A DNA stretch of 26,705 nt from CAYMCJ01 sp964388985 (GCA_964388985.1 CAYMCJ010000008.1:1-26705); one strand, 5' to 3'; shown: positions 1 to 8,505, numbered from the stretch's first letter. The notes: a model not told the origin generated them from the sequence alone. Translations and numbers: made by a program.

Positions 1-87
1 ATTTATAAATAACTTATTGTAAATAATAGTAAATAAATTATAATTAAATAGTTCGTATATTTGTAATAAATTTGTAATTCGTGGCCC

Positions 88-1536
88 TTACTTTGTTACA
101 AATCTCTTCGCAATCTTAAATTCAATCGGCCAAAAAAAGAATTTTAATTTCCAGCGCAATTTGCACAAGAGAACAAAGGCCAATTTAATTACTTTCTGGG
201 CTTTCACGCTTGAACCCATAGCGCTCTTTAAGCTGTGGGCGCCGAATCTGACATAAGCCTCCATTGATTCCACAAAATCTTTATGGCGGACCCAGGGGAA
301 ATTACGAACAGCCAGATAATTTAGCTCATTCTTGGCAACCTCGGCCCATTGGTCCAGGGAGCCAGGAGCCTGCCAGCCGGATTCCAGACACTCATTATAC
401 AACTCCGAGCCGGGATAAGGCCGAAACGCCTGCGGCCCTAAAATCTGTATCTTATCGCTTAACTTCACCAGTTTATCAATTAAACGCAGGGTTTCTTTCA
501 TCTCGCTCTTGCTTTCGCCGGGCAAACCGATCATAAATGAATATTGCGGTATAATTCCATGGCTTAAACTCATCTCGGCCGACTTTAACACGTCAGCCGG
601 CACAATTCCTTTTTTTATTTTTTTCAGTATGCGCGGACAGCCCGACTCGGCCCCGAAAGAAAGAAGATAACAGCCTGATTTTTTTAGCTTAGCCATAAAA
701 TCATCATCAATCATTCCGCTTCGCAAATAATTCGCCCGCACCGTAGTTTCCCAGGGCCGGGATAAATTTCTGGCAATCATGCCGTTAATTATTTCCTTGG
801 CCCGCCTGATATCAACAAAAAAATTCTCGTCCCAAAACCTTAATTTTTTCCCTCTAAAATATTCTTTACTATTAATTATTCTTAAATCCTCCAAAACCTG
901 CCCAGCCGTGCGCGGACGCCACCTGTTTTTTAAAATAGCATTTATGCAAAAAGTGCATTGATGCGGACAGCCGCGCGAAGTTAAAGAAGGAATTAAAAAT
1001 AAATTCTCTAAAATTTCCCTGGGGACTATTTCCCAGTTAAACAAAGGCATTGTCTGCGGGTCAACCAATCCCTGAGGCTCATTTTTTTTAATTTCATTAT
1101 TTTTATCTTTATAGGCAATGCCTTTTACTTCTTCTTTAGACCGACCGCTGGCCAGCTCCTCAAGTGTTTTCTCGCCTTCTCCATAACAAACAATATCAAC
1201 TAACGGGTGAACAACGGTCTCTTGAGGGAAAAAGGTCGGATGAGAACCGCCCCAGACAATAACGCTATCCGGATTTTTTTCTTTAACCAGCCGCGAAATC
1301 GCCAAGGCCTTAGCCACCTGCGTGGTCATTACTGAAATCCCGATTATCTCAAACTCGCCGGCCTTTTTATTTATTAATTCTAAATAATTTTTTTGCCGCA
1401 CCCCATCAATTATTTCAACCTCTATCCCCTTACTATCCAAATAAGAAGCTATACTTAATAACCCGACGGAAATAGAACTGTCGTAATTTTCCTTGGCAAT
1501 ATTAAAAGGCGGATTAATTAACAATACTTTTTTCAT
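88..1536 (-). CDS. B12-binding domain radical SAM protein
   Basis: 482 residues. The N-terminal ~150 residues form a Rossmann-like cobalamin-binding domain, with the family pattern GIS...A around 66-77 and WGGSHPTFFPQE near 95-106. The radical SAM core follows: C190, C194 and C197 make the CxxxCxxC 4Fe-4S cluster motif, in a context (TSRGCPHQCTFC) typical of the B12-binding radical SAM family. The basic, hydrophobic C-terminus suggests a membrane-associated tail. Family members perform methylations, ring rearrangements or other difficult carbon chemistry on lipids, antibiotics or sugars; the substrate here cannot be read from the sequence. It is the last gene of the minus-strand sugar operon. 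Its ATG overlaps the TGA stop of the preceding gene by 4 bases, which implies translational coupling, so a role in modifying a glycan or its lipid carrier is plausible but inferred. Confidence 0.88.
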   Translation of the reverse strand: MKKVLLINPPFNIAKENYDSSISVGLLSIASYLDSKGIEVEIIDGVRQKNYLELINKKAGEFEIIGISVMTTQVAKALAISRLVKEKNPDSVIVWGGSHPTFFPQETVVHPLVDIVCYGEGEKTLEELASGRSKEEVKGIAYKDKNNEIKKNEPQGLVDPQTMPLFNWEIVPREILENLFLIPSLTSRGCPHQCTFCINAILKNRWRPRTAGQVLEDLRIINSKEYFRGKKLRFWDENFFVDIRRAKEIINGMIARNLSRPWETTVRANYLRSGMIDDDFMAKLKKSGCYLLSFGAESGCPRILKKIKKGIVPADVLKSAEMSLSHGIIPQYSFMIGLPGESKSEMKETLRLIDKLVKLSDKIQILGPQAFRPYPGSELYNECLESGWQAPGSLDQWAEVAKNELNYLAVRNFPWVRHKDFVESMEAYVRFGAHSLKSAMGSSVKAQKVIKLAFVLLCKLRWKLKFFFWPIEFKIAKRFVTK

Positions 1537-3086
1537 CTTGATATATTAAACGCGCTTATATGTTCAATGGCCACAGCCTTCCATTCTCTCTGGCCAATCT
1601 TTAAATTCTTAAGTTCTTGCCGATATTTTATTAAATTATCGGTTTTTAATAAAAAATTAATTTTATCCCTGATATCGTCTTCTGACAAAGGATTAATTTT
1701 TATTAAATTGTTTGTTAAATCGCTCTTTAATCCGGTCTCTTTGGTTAATATAATCGGCTGACCCAAGCCAATACATTCAAGGGCCAAATTAGGGCTGATT
1801 TCGGTAACGGAAGGCAAAATAAAAAATCTGGACCCGGAAATTATTTCAAGCAATTTTTTATGTTCAACTTTTTCTTTAATTATAATTTTATCGTCCGCTC
1901 CCAATTTTTTTATCAAAATTTTTAGTTTATTTTTTTCCGGCCCCTCCCCGAATATTAAAAGCTTTGTCTGTTTATTATCAATTTTGGCAAAAATATTTAT
2001 TAGCCTCTCTAAATTTTTTAATTTCACCAGCCGACCGGCATAAACGACAGAATTATTGTAGTTATTGTCGGGTTTAACTTCTGACAGAGCCGGACTGGCG
2101 TTATAAATAATTACTATTTTATTAACAGGCAGTCCGTAATATTTTCGGTAAATTTCGGCCTGCAATTGGCTGGAAAATAATATTAAATCAATTTTGTTAA
2201 CGAGCCAGCGGCATAAATTCAGTAAGAGCTTCTCTTTCCCGCTATGTTTTGATTCATAATATTTTCGTAAAGGCAAATCGGTCCAGCCGGACTGGAAAGC
2301 TTTTTCCCATAAAAAATCTCCACCGGTCCTGAAAACCACTCTTCTGCTTTTAAATTTAGCGGCAATTGTCGCCGGCAGGCCGGCGCTCATTAAATCCAAT
2401 ATATAAACCAAATCAACTCGCCCGCTTAATTGATATGCCTGGAAAAAATATTTTAAATAGCGAAAAATAATATTGGTTTTACGACCTATTAAATATAGAT
2501 TTTTTTCACCACCGCCACATTCACCGTAGCTTATAATTTTAATTTCATGGCCTAGTCTTGCCAGTTCTTCTGATAATTTTTTGGCGTAAGTTGCCGGCCC
2601 GCCGATATCGGGCGGATATATTCCGGTAGCAATTAAAATTTTTAACTTTTTATTTTCTCCGTTCGGCAAAATAAGCTTTTGTTTTTTAAAAATAAAAAAC
2701 CTGTATATAATAAAACTGCTGATAGCAATAAGGCCGCTCATAATTATCTGCGCCAATATATACATTACCTTAAATTTATCCACTAAAATATACATTCCTA
2801 CCGTATTAACTCCTAAATTAATCACACAAACAATAAAATATGACTTCATTTGCCCGAACATTTTCTCCCGATTATTATCCCGAAATGTCCAAAATTTCTG
2901 CAGAAAAAAACTGACAAAAAAAGCCAATATAAAAGCTAATACGGCCGACAGTAAATACCATATTCCAAAAATATCGGTAAAAACAAACAGTAATATCAAA
3001 TCAGTGCCGCCGGCCAAACAGCCAGAAATAATATATTTAACAAAAGTTTTGTATTTATATATTTGCTTTATTATGAATGCTACCAT
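1533..3086 (-). CDS. GtrA-like membrane domain fused to GT4 glycosyltransferase
   Basis: 517 residues from the ATG at 3086. Residues ~10-135 hold four hydrophobic helices with the GtrA pattern (KYIISGCLAGGTDLILLF, later FWTFRDNN and FIIYRFFIFKK); GtrA-like proteins are proposed to flip or handle undecaprenyl-phosphate-linked sugars. From ~147 a GT-B glycosyltransferase begins (KILIATGIYPPDIGGPATYA, a typical GT4 start). It carries the C-terminal EX7E motif in TEISPNLALECIGLGQP, the usual donor-sugar site of GT4 enzymes. A GTG at 3107 would add seven residues but overlaps the upstream gene by 20 bases; the ATG at 3086 sits just after the upstream stop and starts directly at the GtrA domain, so it is preferred. 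The fusion would put sugar transfer and lipid-carrier handling in one chain. It ends in TGA overlapping the next ATG. Confidence 0.85.
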   Translation of the reverse strand: MVAFIIKQIYKYKTFVKYIISGCLAGGTDLILLFVFTDIFGIWYLLSAVLAFILAFFVSFFLQKFWTFRDNNREKMFGQMKSYFIVCVINLGVNTVGMYILVDKFKVMYILAQIIMSGLIAISSFIIYRFFIFKKQKLILPNGENKKLKILIATGIYPPDIGGPATYAKKLSEELARLGHEIKIISYGECGGGEKNLYLIGRKTNIIFRYLKYFFQAYQLSGRVDLVYILDLMSAGLPATIAAKFKSRRVVFRTGGDFLWEKAFQSGWTDLPLRKYYESKHSGKEKLLLNLCRWLVNKIDLILFSSQLQAEIYRKYYGLPVNKIVIIYNASPALSEVKPDNNYNNSVVYAGRLVKLKNLERLINIFAKIDNKQTKLLIFGEGPEKNKLKILIKKLGADDKIIIKEKVEHKKLLEIISGSRFFILPSVTEISPNLALECIGLGQPIILTKETGLKSDLTNNLIKINPLSEDDIRDKINFLLKTDNLIKYRQELKNLKIGQREWKAVAIEHISAFNISR

Positions 3087-3087
3087 A

Positions 3088-4263
3088 TTATAATTTATTA
3101 AAAACACCTTTCATATCTTTGGCAATTTTATCCCAGTTATATTTTTCTTCAACCATTTGCCTAGCCCTGTCTATTACTTTATTCACTTCGGCTTTATTCT
3201 TTTCGTCCAATACATATTTTATTTTTTCCGCTATGCTCTGAGGGGCGCGGACTTTGCAAAACCAGCCGGTTTTTCCATCCTCTAAAAAATCCGGAATACC
3301 GCCGACCGGCGTGGCGATTACCAAAACTTCCGCCGCCATTGCTTCCAAAAAAGAACTGCCCAAACCTTCGGATAAAGAAGGGCGGATAAAAATATCAGCC
3401 ACTTTTAAATATTTTACCATTTGTTCATGCGGAACAAATTTTTTAAATATTACCCTATTTTCAACTTTTAATTTTTTAGATAAACTTTTTAATTTTTTTA
3501 ACTCTTCACCGCTGCCTATCAATAAAAATTTCACATTGGCTGAAATTTGAGGCAAAACCTTAATAACATCATCCAAAGCATTTTTGTAGTTTAATCGGCC
3601 GGTATGAATTAAATATTTTTCTGCCGGTTTTTTATTTAATTCTCTCTTTACCTCGTCCAGCTCTTCCGGTAATAATTCTTGACTAAATTTTTCTAAATCA
3701 ACCGCGTTGGGAACTATTGCTATTTCACCTTTAAACCCGTTTTTTTGCGCTCTTTTCTTTAAATATTCACTTATAACCGTAACGTAAGATGCTTTTTTAA
3801 AAACCAACAAATACCACGGCCTGATAAGCAATTTGTATAGCCAATTAATCCCTAAAACATACCTTTTTAAATATTCCTCTTCGTCCCCTTCTTGCAAAGT
3901 TAAGAGCAGTTTAGTTTGGGGAAATTTTATTTTTAAAAAAGAAGCGCCAATACTACCCTGACTGGCCATAAGCGACCAAACGATTTTATAATTATTCTTA
4001 AAATATAATTTTTTCGCCTTCAGATATCCCCAAAAGGGCAATAAAAATTTATCTATAGTTTTTAAACCAAAACCGACCCGATAAATATTAATATTATTAT
4101 GTCTGTCTTGTTTGGTTAATTTCCTGTCCATTCGCGCGGTAATAAGGTCAAATTCAAAATCATCATTTCGCTTGGCGATTTCATCCACCGCCATTTCAGC
4201 CCCGCTCATAAAAGGAAAATAGGCGGTTGAAAAAATTAATATTTTGTTATTGCCTGCTTTCAT
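3088..4263 (-). CDS. GT4 family glycosyltransferase
   Basis: 391 residues, a normal length for a GT-B fold enzyme. The N-terminal half opens with ILIFSTAYFPFMSGAEMAV, a variant of the acceptor-side glycine-rich loop. The C-terminal half has the donor-binding GT4 hallmarks: HTGRLNYKN, LLIGSGEELKKL, and EX7E in SEGLGSSFLEAMA followed by TPVGGIPDFLEDGKTGW. It probably transfers a hexose or deoxyhexose from a nucleotide donor to a growing surface glycan on the cytoplasmic face; donor and acceptor are unknown. The ATG at 4263 lies inside the end of the upstream epimerase gene (17-base overlap), and the downstream gene begins one base after this stop, so it is firmly inside the operon. A proline-rich stretch with several aromatic residues near 150 could be a membrane contact, but no clear transmembrane helix is seen. 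Confidence 0.88.
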   Translation of the reverse strand: MKAGNNKILIFSTAYFPFMSGAEMAVDEIAKRNDDFEFDLITARMDRKLTKQDRHNNINIYRVGFGLKTIDKFLLPFWGYLKAKKLYFKNNYKIVWSLMASQGSIGASFLKIKFPQTKLLLTLQEGDEEEYLKRYVLGINWLYKLLIRPWYLLVFKKASYVTVISEYLKKRAQKNGFKGEIAIVPNAVDLEKFSQELLPEELDEVKRELNKKPAEKYLIHTGRLNYKNALDDVIKVLPQISANVKFLLIGSGEELKKLKSLSKKLKVENRVIFKKFVPHEQMVKYLKVADIFIRPSLSEGLGSSFLEAMAAEVLVIATPVGGIPDFLEDGKTGWFCKVRAPQSIAEKIKYVLDEKNKAEVNKVIDRARQMVEEKYNWDKIAKDMKGVFNKL

Positions 4264-5107
4264 TTTTAATATCTTTAATATAATCTATAATATTATTTTT
4301 CTCCTGCCAGCCCAATTCTTTTATTTTAGTTAAATCAATAGTGGTCATGCGACGGTCGCCCTTTTTCTCTGGTAACATCTTTATTTCTCCGCCGAACATC
4401 TTGGCAATTTCCAAAACCGAATAGGTAATTTCCGAGCCAATACAGTAGCCGTCGCCCTGGCCTTTTTCGCCGGCCAAAATCAAACCGTCAATAATATCAT
4501 CAATATGGGTAAAGGCCCGCCTTTGCGTGCCAGGCGAATTTATTAAATGCGGCTTATTATTTAAAAAATTATTGGTAAAAATCCCAACCACGGTAGCGTA
4601 TTTACCTTCTTTCATTTCCCGGCCGCCGTAAACATTATAAAAATACGTGATAACATAAGGCAGATTAAACCAACGATGATAATTATTAACCAACTCCGTA
4701 TTGTTGGCCTTGCTCCAAGCGTAGGGAGAGTCGTCCCGGCCGCCGATATTATCGCCGAATTTAGTGCTTGAACCGGCATAAACTATTTTGATATTTCTCT
4801 GTCGGCAAAATTCCAAAACATTAAAAGTCCCGACTATATTTAATCTCCATACCTGCCTGACATCGGTAAAACTGGTTAAAACGCGCGAATATTCTCCCAG
4901 GTGATAAACTATCTCCGGCTCTTCTTTTACTAAATTTTCAATATCTTTTGTCTCGCCCCTAATATATTTAACACCGTCTATATGGTTTTCTTCCTTGCCG
5001 GTAAAATAATTATCTAAACTAATTACTTCATTGCCTAACTCTAATAACTTTTCACATAAATGGGAACCAATAAAGCCGGCCCCGCCGGTTACTAAAATTT
5101 TTTTCAT
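4247..5107 (-). CDS. NAD-dependent epimerase/dehydratase (extended SDR)
   Basis: 286 residues. The N-terminal NAD-binding motif GGAGFIGSH (GxxGxxG) and the acidic end of beta-2 (SLDN) are clear, as is the catalytic YxxxK in SPYAWSKANN. The active-site Ser/Thr region reads GSSTKFGDN. The enzyme belongs to the extended short-chain dehydrogenase family of UDP-sugar 4-epimerases, dehydratases and related nucleotide-sugar enzymes; the exact substrate cannot be called. At 286 residues it is somewhat shorter than classical GalE (~335), mainly at the C-terminal substrate-binding part. It is cytoplasmic and would supply a donor sugar to the glycosyltransferases downstream. Its 3' end overlaps the GT4 gene by 17 bases. 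Nine bases upstream of its ATG lies the stop of a relic coding tail, so the original upstream gene seems to have been lost. Confidence 0.87.
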   Translation of the reverse strand: MKKILVTGGAGFIGSHLCEKLLELGNEVISLDNYFTGKEENHIDGVKYIRGETKDIENLVKEEPEIVYHLGEYSRVLTSFTDVRQVWRLNIVGTFNVLEFCRQRNIKIVYAGSSTKFGDNIGGRDDSPYAWSKANNTELVNNYHRWFNLPYVITYFYNVYGGREMKEGKYATVVGIFTNNFLNNKPHLINSPGTQRRAFTHIDDIIDGLILAGEKGQGDGYCIGSEITYSVLEIAKMFGGEIKMLPEKKGDRRMTTIDLTKIKELGWQEKNNIIDYIKDIKNESRQ

Positions 5108-5116
5108 AAATAAAAA

Positions 5117-5272
5117 TTATTTCATTGTAAAAATATACTTTAAGGCGTCATGCCTTTTTTTAATAATCTTTTTGGCAAAACTAAAATATATTTTTTTATT
5201 ATAATCTTTAAATAATTTTTCTAAAACCCATTTCTTATAATCCTTTAAATTTCTTCGTTCAAATCTTATAAT
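5117..5272 (-). pseudogene. orphan C-terminal coding tail (51 codons, no start)
   Basis: Between the nuclease gene and the epimerase gene an open frame of 51 codons runs from just after a TGA (5273-5275) to a TAA at 5117-5119. It has no credible start codon. Its composition looks coding rather than random: a charged helical stretch (RRNLKDYKKWVLEKLF) ends in HDALKYIFTMK. It stops nine bases before the epimerase ATG, the spacing expected of a former operon gene. Its upstream end overlaps the last codons of the nuclease gene in another frame. The simplest reading is the surviving C-terminus of a gene, perhaps a glycosyltransferase, replaced by the nuclease gene. The alternative is chance openness in AT-rich DNA. 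The family assignment is only a guess. Confidence 0.4.
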
Positions 5273-6339
5273 TCATCTTCTCTTCTCAATTTAAAATTTA
5301 CGGAATAAACCATCAAATCCACATTATCAACAGTTTCTAAAGCATATTTTAATTTATCTGTTATTTCACCAACAATAATTAATCCTTTTACCTCTTCTTT
5401 CTCTTTAGCTTTTTCTTTTCTAATCCAGCCGATATATCGCAATAGCTGACCGACAACCTGATCGCCGCTTCTTCCTTTTTTCAACTCAACAACAAGCCAT
5501 TCTTTGCCATCCTTACTTTGGGCCAAAATGTCAATAACCCCTATCGGAGTTGGATATTGTTGACCAACCATATCGCCATCTTCTTCCAATATTGAATATT
5601 TTTTACCTAATTCTAATCCTTCCCAATTCTCAACTAAAAAATCTTCCAAATGTGATTCCAGACCAAAATCTTCATAACTTTCCAGTTGTTCTCCGTCAAC
5701 TTCATCTACAATAGCTTGACCTTTAATTTCAGTTACACCACCGCCGCCAAGCACTATACTGCCAACAAATTCGTCTAATTGCCATAAAGTTAATTTATAT
5801 TCCAAAGCTAATTCATTTAAAATTCTATTAATCTCAATATACTTTTTGGCAAAACTTTTTCCTTTAAAATTTGGTAAAAATTTCATTTTTTCTAAACCCT
5901 TCTCACTTTTAGAATTATAAACTCCATATTTATCGGGATAAACAACTAATAAAATTGGGGTAACTATTGCCCTGCCCAAGCCTTTGATGTAATTTTGTCC
6001 CTTGGGGGGAAATAAAAAATCCAATCTTTCCTTTATGTCTTTACTTTCATCCAATAAAACCTCTAACCCTTTTTTCAATCTATCCATGTCGGAAGTAATT
6101 ATATTACCCTGGCGATGAATACCTTCCCAATGTCTGTTATTTTTAATCAGTAAAAAGGATTTAAAGTCTTCCTTAGTCAAATTTTTCAAATTGGCAGGAT
6201 TAAATATTGTTCCATACTTTTCAATAGTTTTTTTCTCTTCTTGAATCTTTCTTGAATTACTAAGTATTAATTGTCTCCAATCACTTATTTCTTTTCTCAT
6301 ATTTTTTAATTTTTTTATTGCTAAAATTTTATTATTCAT
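5266..6339 (-). CDS. PD-(D/E)XK nuclease, NucS/DUF91-like C-terminus
   Basis: 357 residues. The C-terminal third (about 225-350) reads as a PD-(D/E)XK nuclease fold: E228/E232 in a helix, D270 in GVIDILA, E285-x-K287 in WLVVELKKG, then Q298 in QLLRYIGW. This order and spacing match the NucS/DUF91 and RecB-like endonuclease group, and all presumed metal-binding residues are present. The N-terminal ~200 residues are different: a charged coiled-coil-like start, a helical region, and a segment around 118-155 (IVTPILLVVYPDKYGVYN) resembling domains found ahead of some restriction-type nucleases; I cannot name it. A glycine run at 197-201 separates the halves. Repair or anti-invader DNA cleavage is the likely role. 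It sits in a sugar operon in the same orientation with only 42 bases to the gene upstream, so it is functionally out of place. M14 is an alternative start. Confidence 0.78.
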   Translation of the reverse strand: MNNKILAIKKLKNMRKEISDWRQLILSNSRKIQEEKKTIEKYGTIFNPANLKNLTKEDFKSFLLIKNNRHWEGIHRQGNIITSDMDRLKKGLEVLLDESKDIKERLDFLFPPKGQNYIKGLGRAIVTPILLVVYPDKYGVYNSKSEKGLEKMKFLPNFKGKSFAKKYIEINRILNELALEYKLTLWQLDEFVGSIVLGGGGVTEIKGQAIVDEVDGEQLESYEDFGLESHLEDFLVENWEGLELGKKYSILEEDGDMVGQQYPTPIGVIDILAQSKDGKEWLVVELKKGRSGDQVVGQLLRYIGWIRKEKAKEKEEVKGLIIVGEITDKLKYALETVDNVDLMVYSVNFKLRREDEL

Positions 6340-6381
6340 ATTTTAATTAATAATAAATAATAAATTTTCAATCTAAAATTA

Positions 6382-7281
6382 TCAGATTCCCAACTCCTTT
6401 TTATAGCCAACAATCCATTTATCTAAATTCATAGTCGGCTCCCAATTTAATAATTTTTTAGCCAAAGAGTTGTCGCATAAATTTCTTCTCGGCTCAATCC
6501 TGGCCGGAATATTGGTGGTCGGGCCGCCGATCATGGCCGCAATTTGATTCGCAGTAAACTCCTTGCTGTTACCAATATTTATCGCCCGGCCGTCGCTAAT
6601 CTCGCTTTCCGCCGCTAAAATATTGGCTCTGACAATATCATCAACATAGGTATAACATCTTTTCTGTTCGCCGTCGCCGACAATAGTCAACGGCTTTCCC
6701 TCCATTCTCTGCTTACCAAATATCCCTATTACCGAGGCATAAGCGCCTTCTAAAACCATATTTTTGCCATAAACATTAAAATATCTTAAACAAACAGTCG
6801 GTAATTTATAAACAAGACTAAAAAGCCGGCAATATAATTCACCGATATATTTTTGCAGTCCATACGGACTCATCGGCACTCCTTGCATATCTTCTGATTG
6901 CGGACCATCTTCGTTATTGCCATAAGCCGAAGAAGAAGCCGAATATATTACCTTTTTAACTTTAGCATCCTTGGAAGCGACCAAGACATTCAAAACGCCA
7001 TTGACATTATGGTCATTATATTTAACCGGGTCTTCTATCGAAGGCTGCACCCGCGCCAAAGCGGCGGTATGAAAAACATAATCCACGTTTTCAAAATGCG
7101 GCTCAATTTTATCTAAATCCCTAAGGTCAGCTTCAATAAATTCTGCCTCTGGATTTAAATTTTCTTTTTTTCCGGTAGACAAATTATCTATAACCACAAC
7201 CTCATCTCCTCTTTTTATTAATTCATCTACTAAATTAGAGCCGATAAATCCGGCTCCGCCGGTAACTAAACATTTTGACAT
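6382..7281 (-). CDS. UDP-sugar 4-epimerase-like NAD-dependent epimerase
   Basis: 299 residues. NAD-binding TGGAGFIGSNL at the N-terminus, VVIDNLSTG at the end of beta-2, the catalytic Ser region YSASSSAYGN, and YxxxK in SPYGLQKYIGE are all present. PRFNVYG-like substrate contacts appear as LRYFNVYGKNM. These features match the UDP-glucose/UDP-N-acetylglucosamine 4-epimerase group (GalE/WbpP-like); whether the sugar is acetylated cannot be decided by eye. It is related to, but clearly distinct from, the epimerase at 4247-5107, so the operon probably handles two different nucleotide sugars. The ATG at 7281 directly precedes the Rossmann strand, leaving no room for another start, and the stop is TGA. 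The upstream 176-base spacer is filled with repeats. Confidence 0.9.
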   Translation of the reverse strand: MSKCLVTGGAGFIGSNLVDELIKRGDEVVVIDNLSTGKKENLNPEAEFIEADLRDLDKIEPHFENVDYVFHTAALARVQPSIEDPVKYNDHNVNGVLNVLVASKDAKVKKVIYSASSSAYGNNEDGPQSEDMQGVPMSPYGLQKYIGELYCRLFSLVYKLPTVCLRYFNVYGKNMVLEGAYASVIGIFGKQRMEGKPLTIVGDGEQKRCYTYVDDIVRANILAAESEISDGRAINIGNSKEFTANQIAAMIGGPTTNIPARIEPRRNLCDNSLAKKLLNWEPTMNLDKWIVGYKKELGI

Positions 7282-7296
7282 AAAATTTTAAAATAT

Positions 7297-7430
7297 CCAA
7301 TATCCAACACAAAACATTCATTTAATATTCATTTATCCCGCAACCCTGCGGGAATAAATTAACATTCAATTGAATATTTGAATATTGAGGGTTGAATTAA
7401 TATTGAGTATTGATTATTTGGCATTATTTA
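7297..7430. repeat. intergenic heptamer repeats around a GC hairpin
   Basis: The spacer between the epimerase and the dehydrogenase holds two CCAATAT heptamers (7297-7310), a hairpin at 7331-7359, and degenerate CAATATT-type heptamers when 7360-7430 is read on the minus strand. The hairpin has arms TCCCGCA and TGCGGGA with loop ACCC, extended by ATTTA/TAAAT with one bulged A. The heptamer CCAATAT recurs inside the glycosyltransferase gene at 9107-9134, and the TCCCGCAAC core recurs near 9955. No long T run follows the hairpin on the minus strand, so it is a dispersed repeat rather than a clear terminator. Confidence 0.6.
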
Positions 7431-7457
7431 ATTATCCCTCTAAAAATTTTAAAACAA

Positions 7458-8387
7458 TTATTGGTTATCTTTTAAAACTTCCTCACCATAAACTCCGGCC
7501 AATAAATCCAGATCTTTATTGCTTTTAACTAATAAATCAATATTTTTATCTTTCAGGCTTTCTAAAACTTTAATTCCGGCTTCATCGCCAATCTGCTTTC
7601 TATAAAATTCGGTAAAAGCGGCAAAATCCTTAATAAAACAATGTCCGCCAGCACCCCGACCCGATTTATGCCTTGGTTCAAGGTGAAAATCATTAAAATT
7701 TAATTGTCCATTATGAATTTCATCTTTGGTGTCGTGAACCGCCCGCAGATGACTTGAGCCGATTCTCGGGTCAGCCGCCATAGCCTCTTTAATTACTTCG
7801 TAATTTAAACCTGATTTTTGCGCCAAATCGTATAAAAGATTAATAAAAATAATTTTAAAATAAAACCAGCAATTACCGCCGTATTTAATTAATTCAGCTT
7901 CATCGGCCCGACAAATTAATTTATAAGGCGCCAGGGGAAGAACTGCCAATACTTCCTCGGCTTTCTTTTTATATTCATCATTCATTTTCGGTATGCCAAT
8001 TATATTTCTATTAGGATGGGCCGCATCATAAGCCGCCCTAACCTCTGATAAAAACTCCGGCGAATGTAAAACAAAAATTCCCGGGTTTTCCTTTTGGATC
8101 TCCTCAATAGTGCCTGGCAATAAAGTTGATTTAATAACAGCGATTTTCCCCTGACCGACTTTTTTTACGGCCTGCCGCAAAATACTGCCATCAAACCCTT
8201 TAACCGTAGTCGGAGTCGGAACGGCTATAAAAACAATCTCGCAATCTTTAATCTTTTCTCCGTTTTCCAAATAAGGCTCTTCTAAACTATAACGAACTAC
8301 ATTATTAAATCCCCTATTTACAAAATCGTCGGCGTAGTGCTTGCCTATCCAACCCTGGCCGATAAAACCTATTTTTTTATCTTTCAT
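7458..8387 (-). CDS. short UDP-glucose/GDP-mannose dehydrogenase-like protein
   Basis: 309 residues. The NAD-binding domain begins FIGQGWIGKHYADDF (GxGxxG). The sequence then follows the UDP-glucose 6-dehydrogenase pattern: IVFIAVPTPT, KSTLLPGT, HSPEFLSE, K168/N172 in the AELIKYGGN helix, and the catalytic-cysteine loop GRGAGGHCFIKD with C250. Canonical enzymes are ~420-450 residues and end in a UDP-binding Rossmann domain; this protein stops soon after the cysteine helix and lacks it. Either it is a genuine short branch of the family or it acts on a different substrate. Family enzymes oxidise a nucleotide sugar to its uronic acid in two NAD-dependent steps. It is the first gene of the minus-strand sugar operon, divergent from the gene at 8506, so the operon promoter should lie within 8388-8505. 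Confidence 0.82.
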   Translation of the reverse strand: MKDKKIGFIGQGWIGKHYADDFVNRGFNNVVRYSLEEPYLENGEKIKDCEIVFIAVPTPTTVKGFDGSILRQAVKKVGQGKIAVIKSTLLPGTIEEIQKENPGIFVLHSPEFLSEVRAAYDAAHPNRNIIGIPKMNDEYKKKAEEVLAVLPLAPYKLICRADEAELIKYGGNCWFYFKIIFINLLYDLAQKSGLNYEVIKEAMAADPRIGSSHLRAVHDTKDEIHNGQLNFNDFHLEPRHKSGRGAGGHCFIKDFAAFTEFYRKQIGDEAGIKVLESLKDKNIDLLVKSNKDLDLLAGVYGEEVLKDNQ

Positions 8388-8443
8388 AATAATTTAACAA
8401 AAAACAGCTAAAATTAGCTTTTCTATATTTAAAATAATTAAAC

Positions 8444-8472
8444 TTGATTTTTTCCTATCTATTAGTTATTAT
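8444..8472 (+). promoter_or_regulatory. sigma-70-like promoter for the plus-strand glycosyltransferase
   Basis: A -35-like TTGATT at 8444-8449, a 17-base spacer and a -10-like TATTAT at 8467-8472 lie 33 bases before the ATG at 8506. No Shine-Dalgarno sequence is visible before that ATG. A 14-base palindrome (AGCTAA, AA, TTAGCT) at 8406-8419 lies between the divergent genes and could be an operator or simply chance. Such boxes are easy to find in AT-rich DNA, hence the modest confidence. Confidence 0.4.
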
Positions 8473-8505
8473 TAAATAAAAGAACGTAAAAGTCAATAAA
8501 AAAAT

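Noticed and set aside
3087..3107. GTG start at 3107 for the GtrA-GT4 gene
   Set aside because: It overlaps the upstream gene by 20 bases and adds residues unlike GtrA starts; the ATG at 3086 follows the upstream stop closely.
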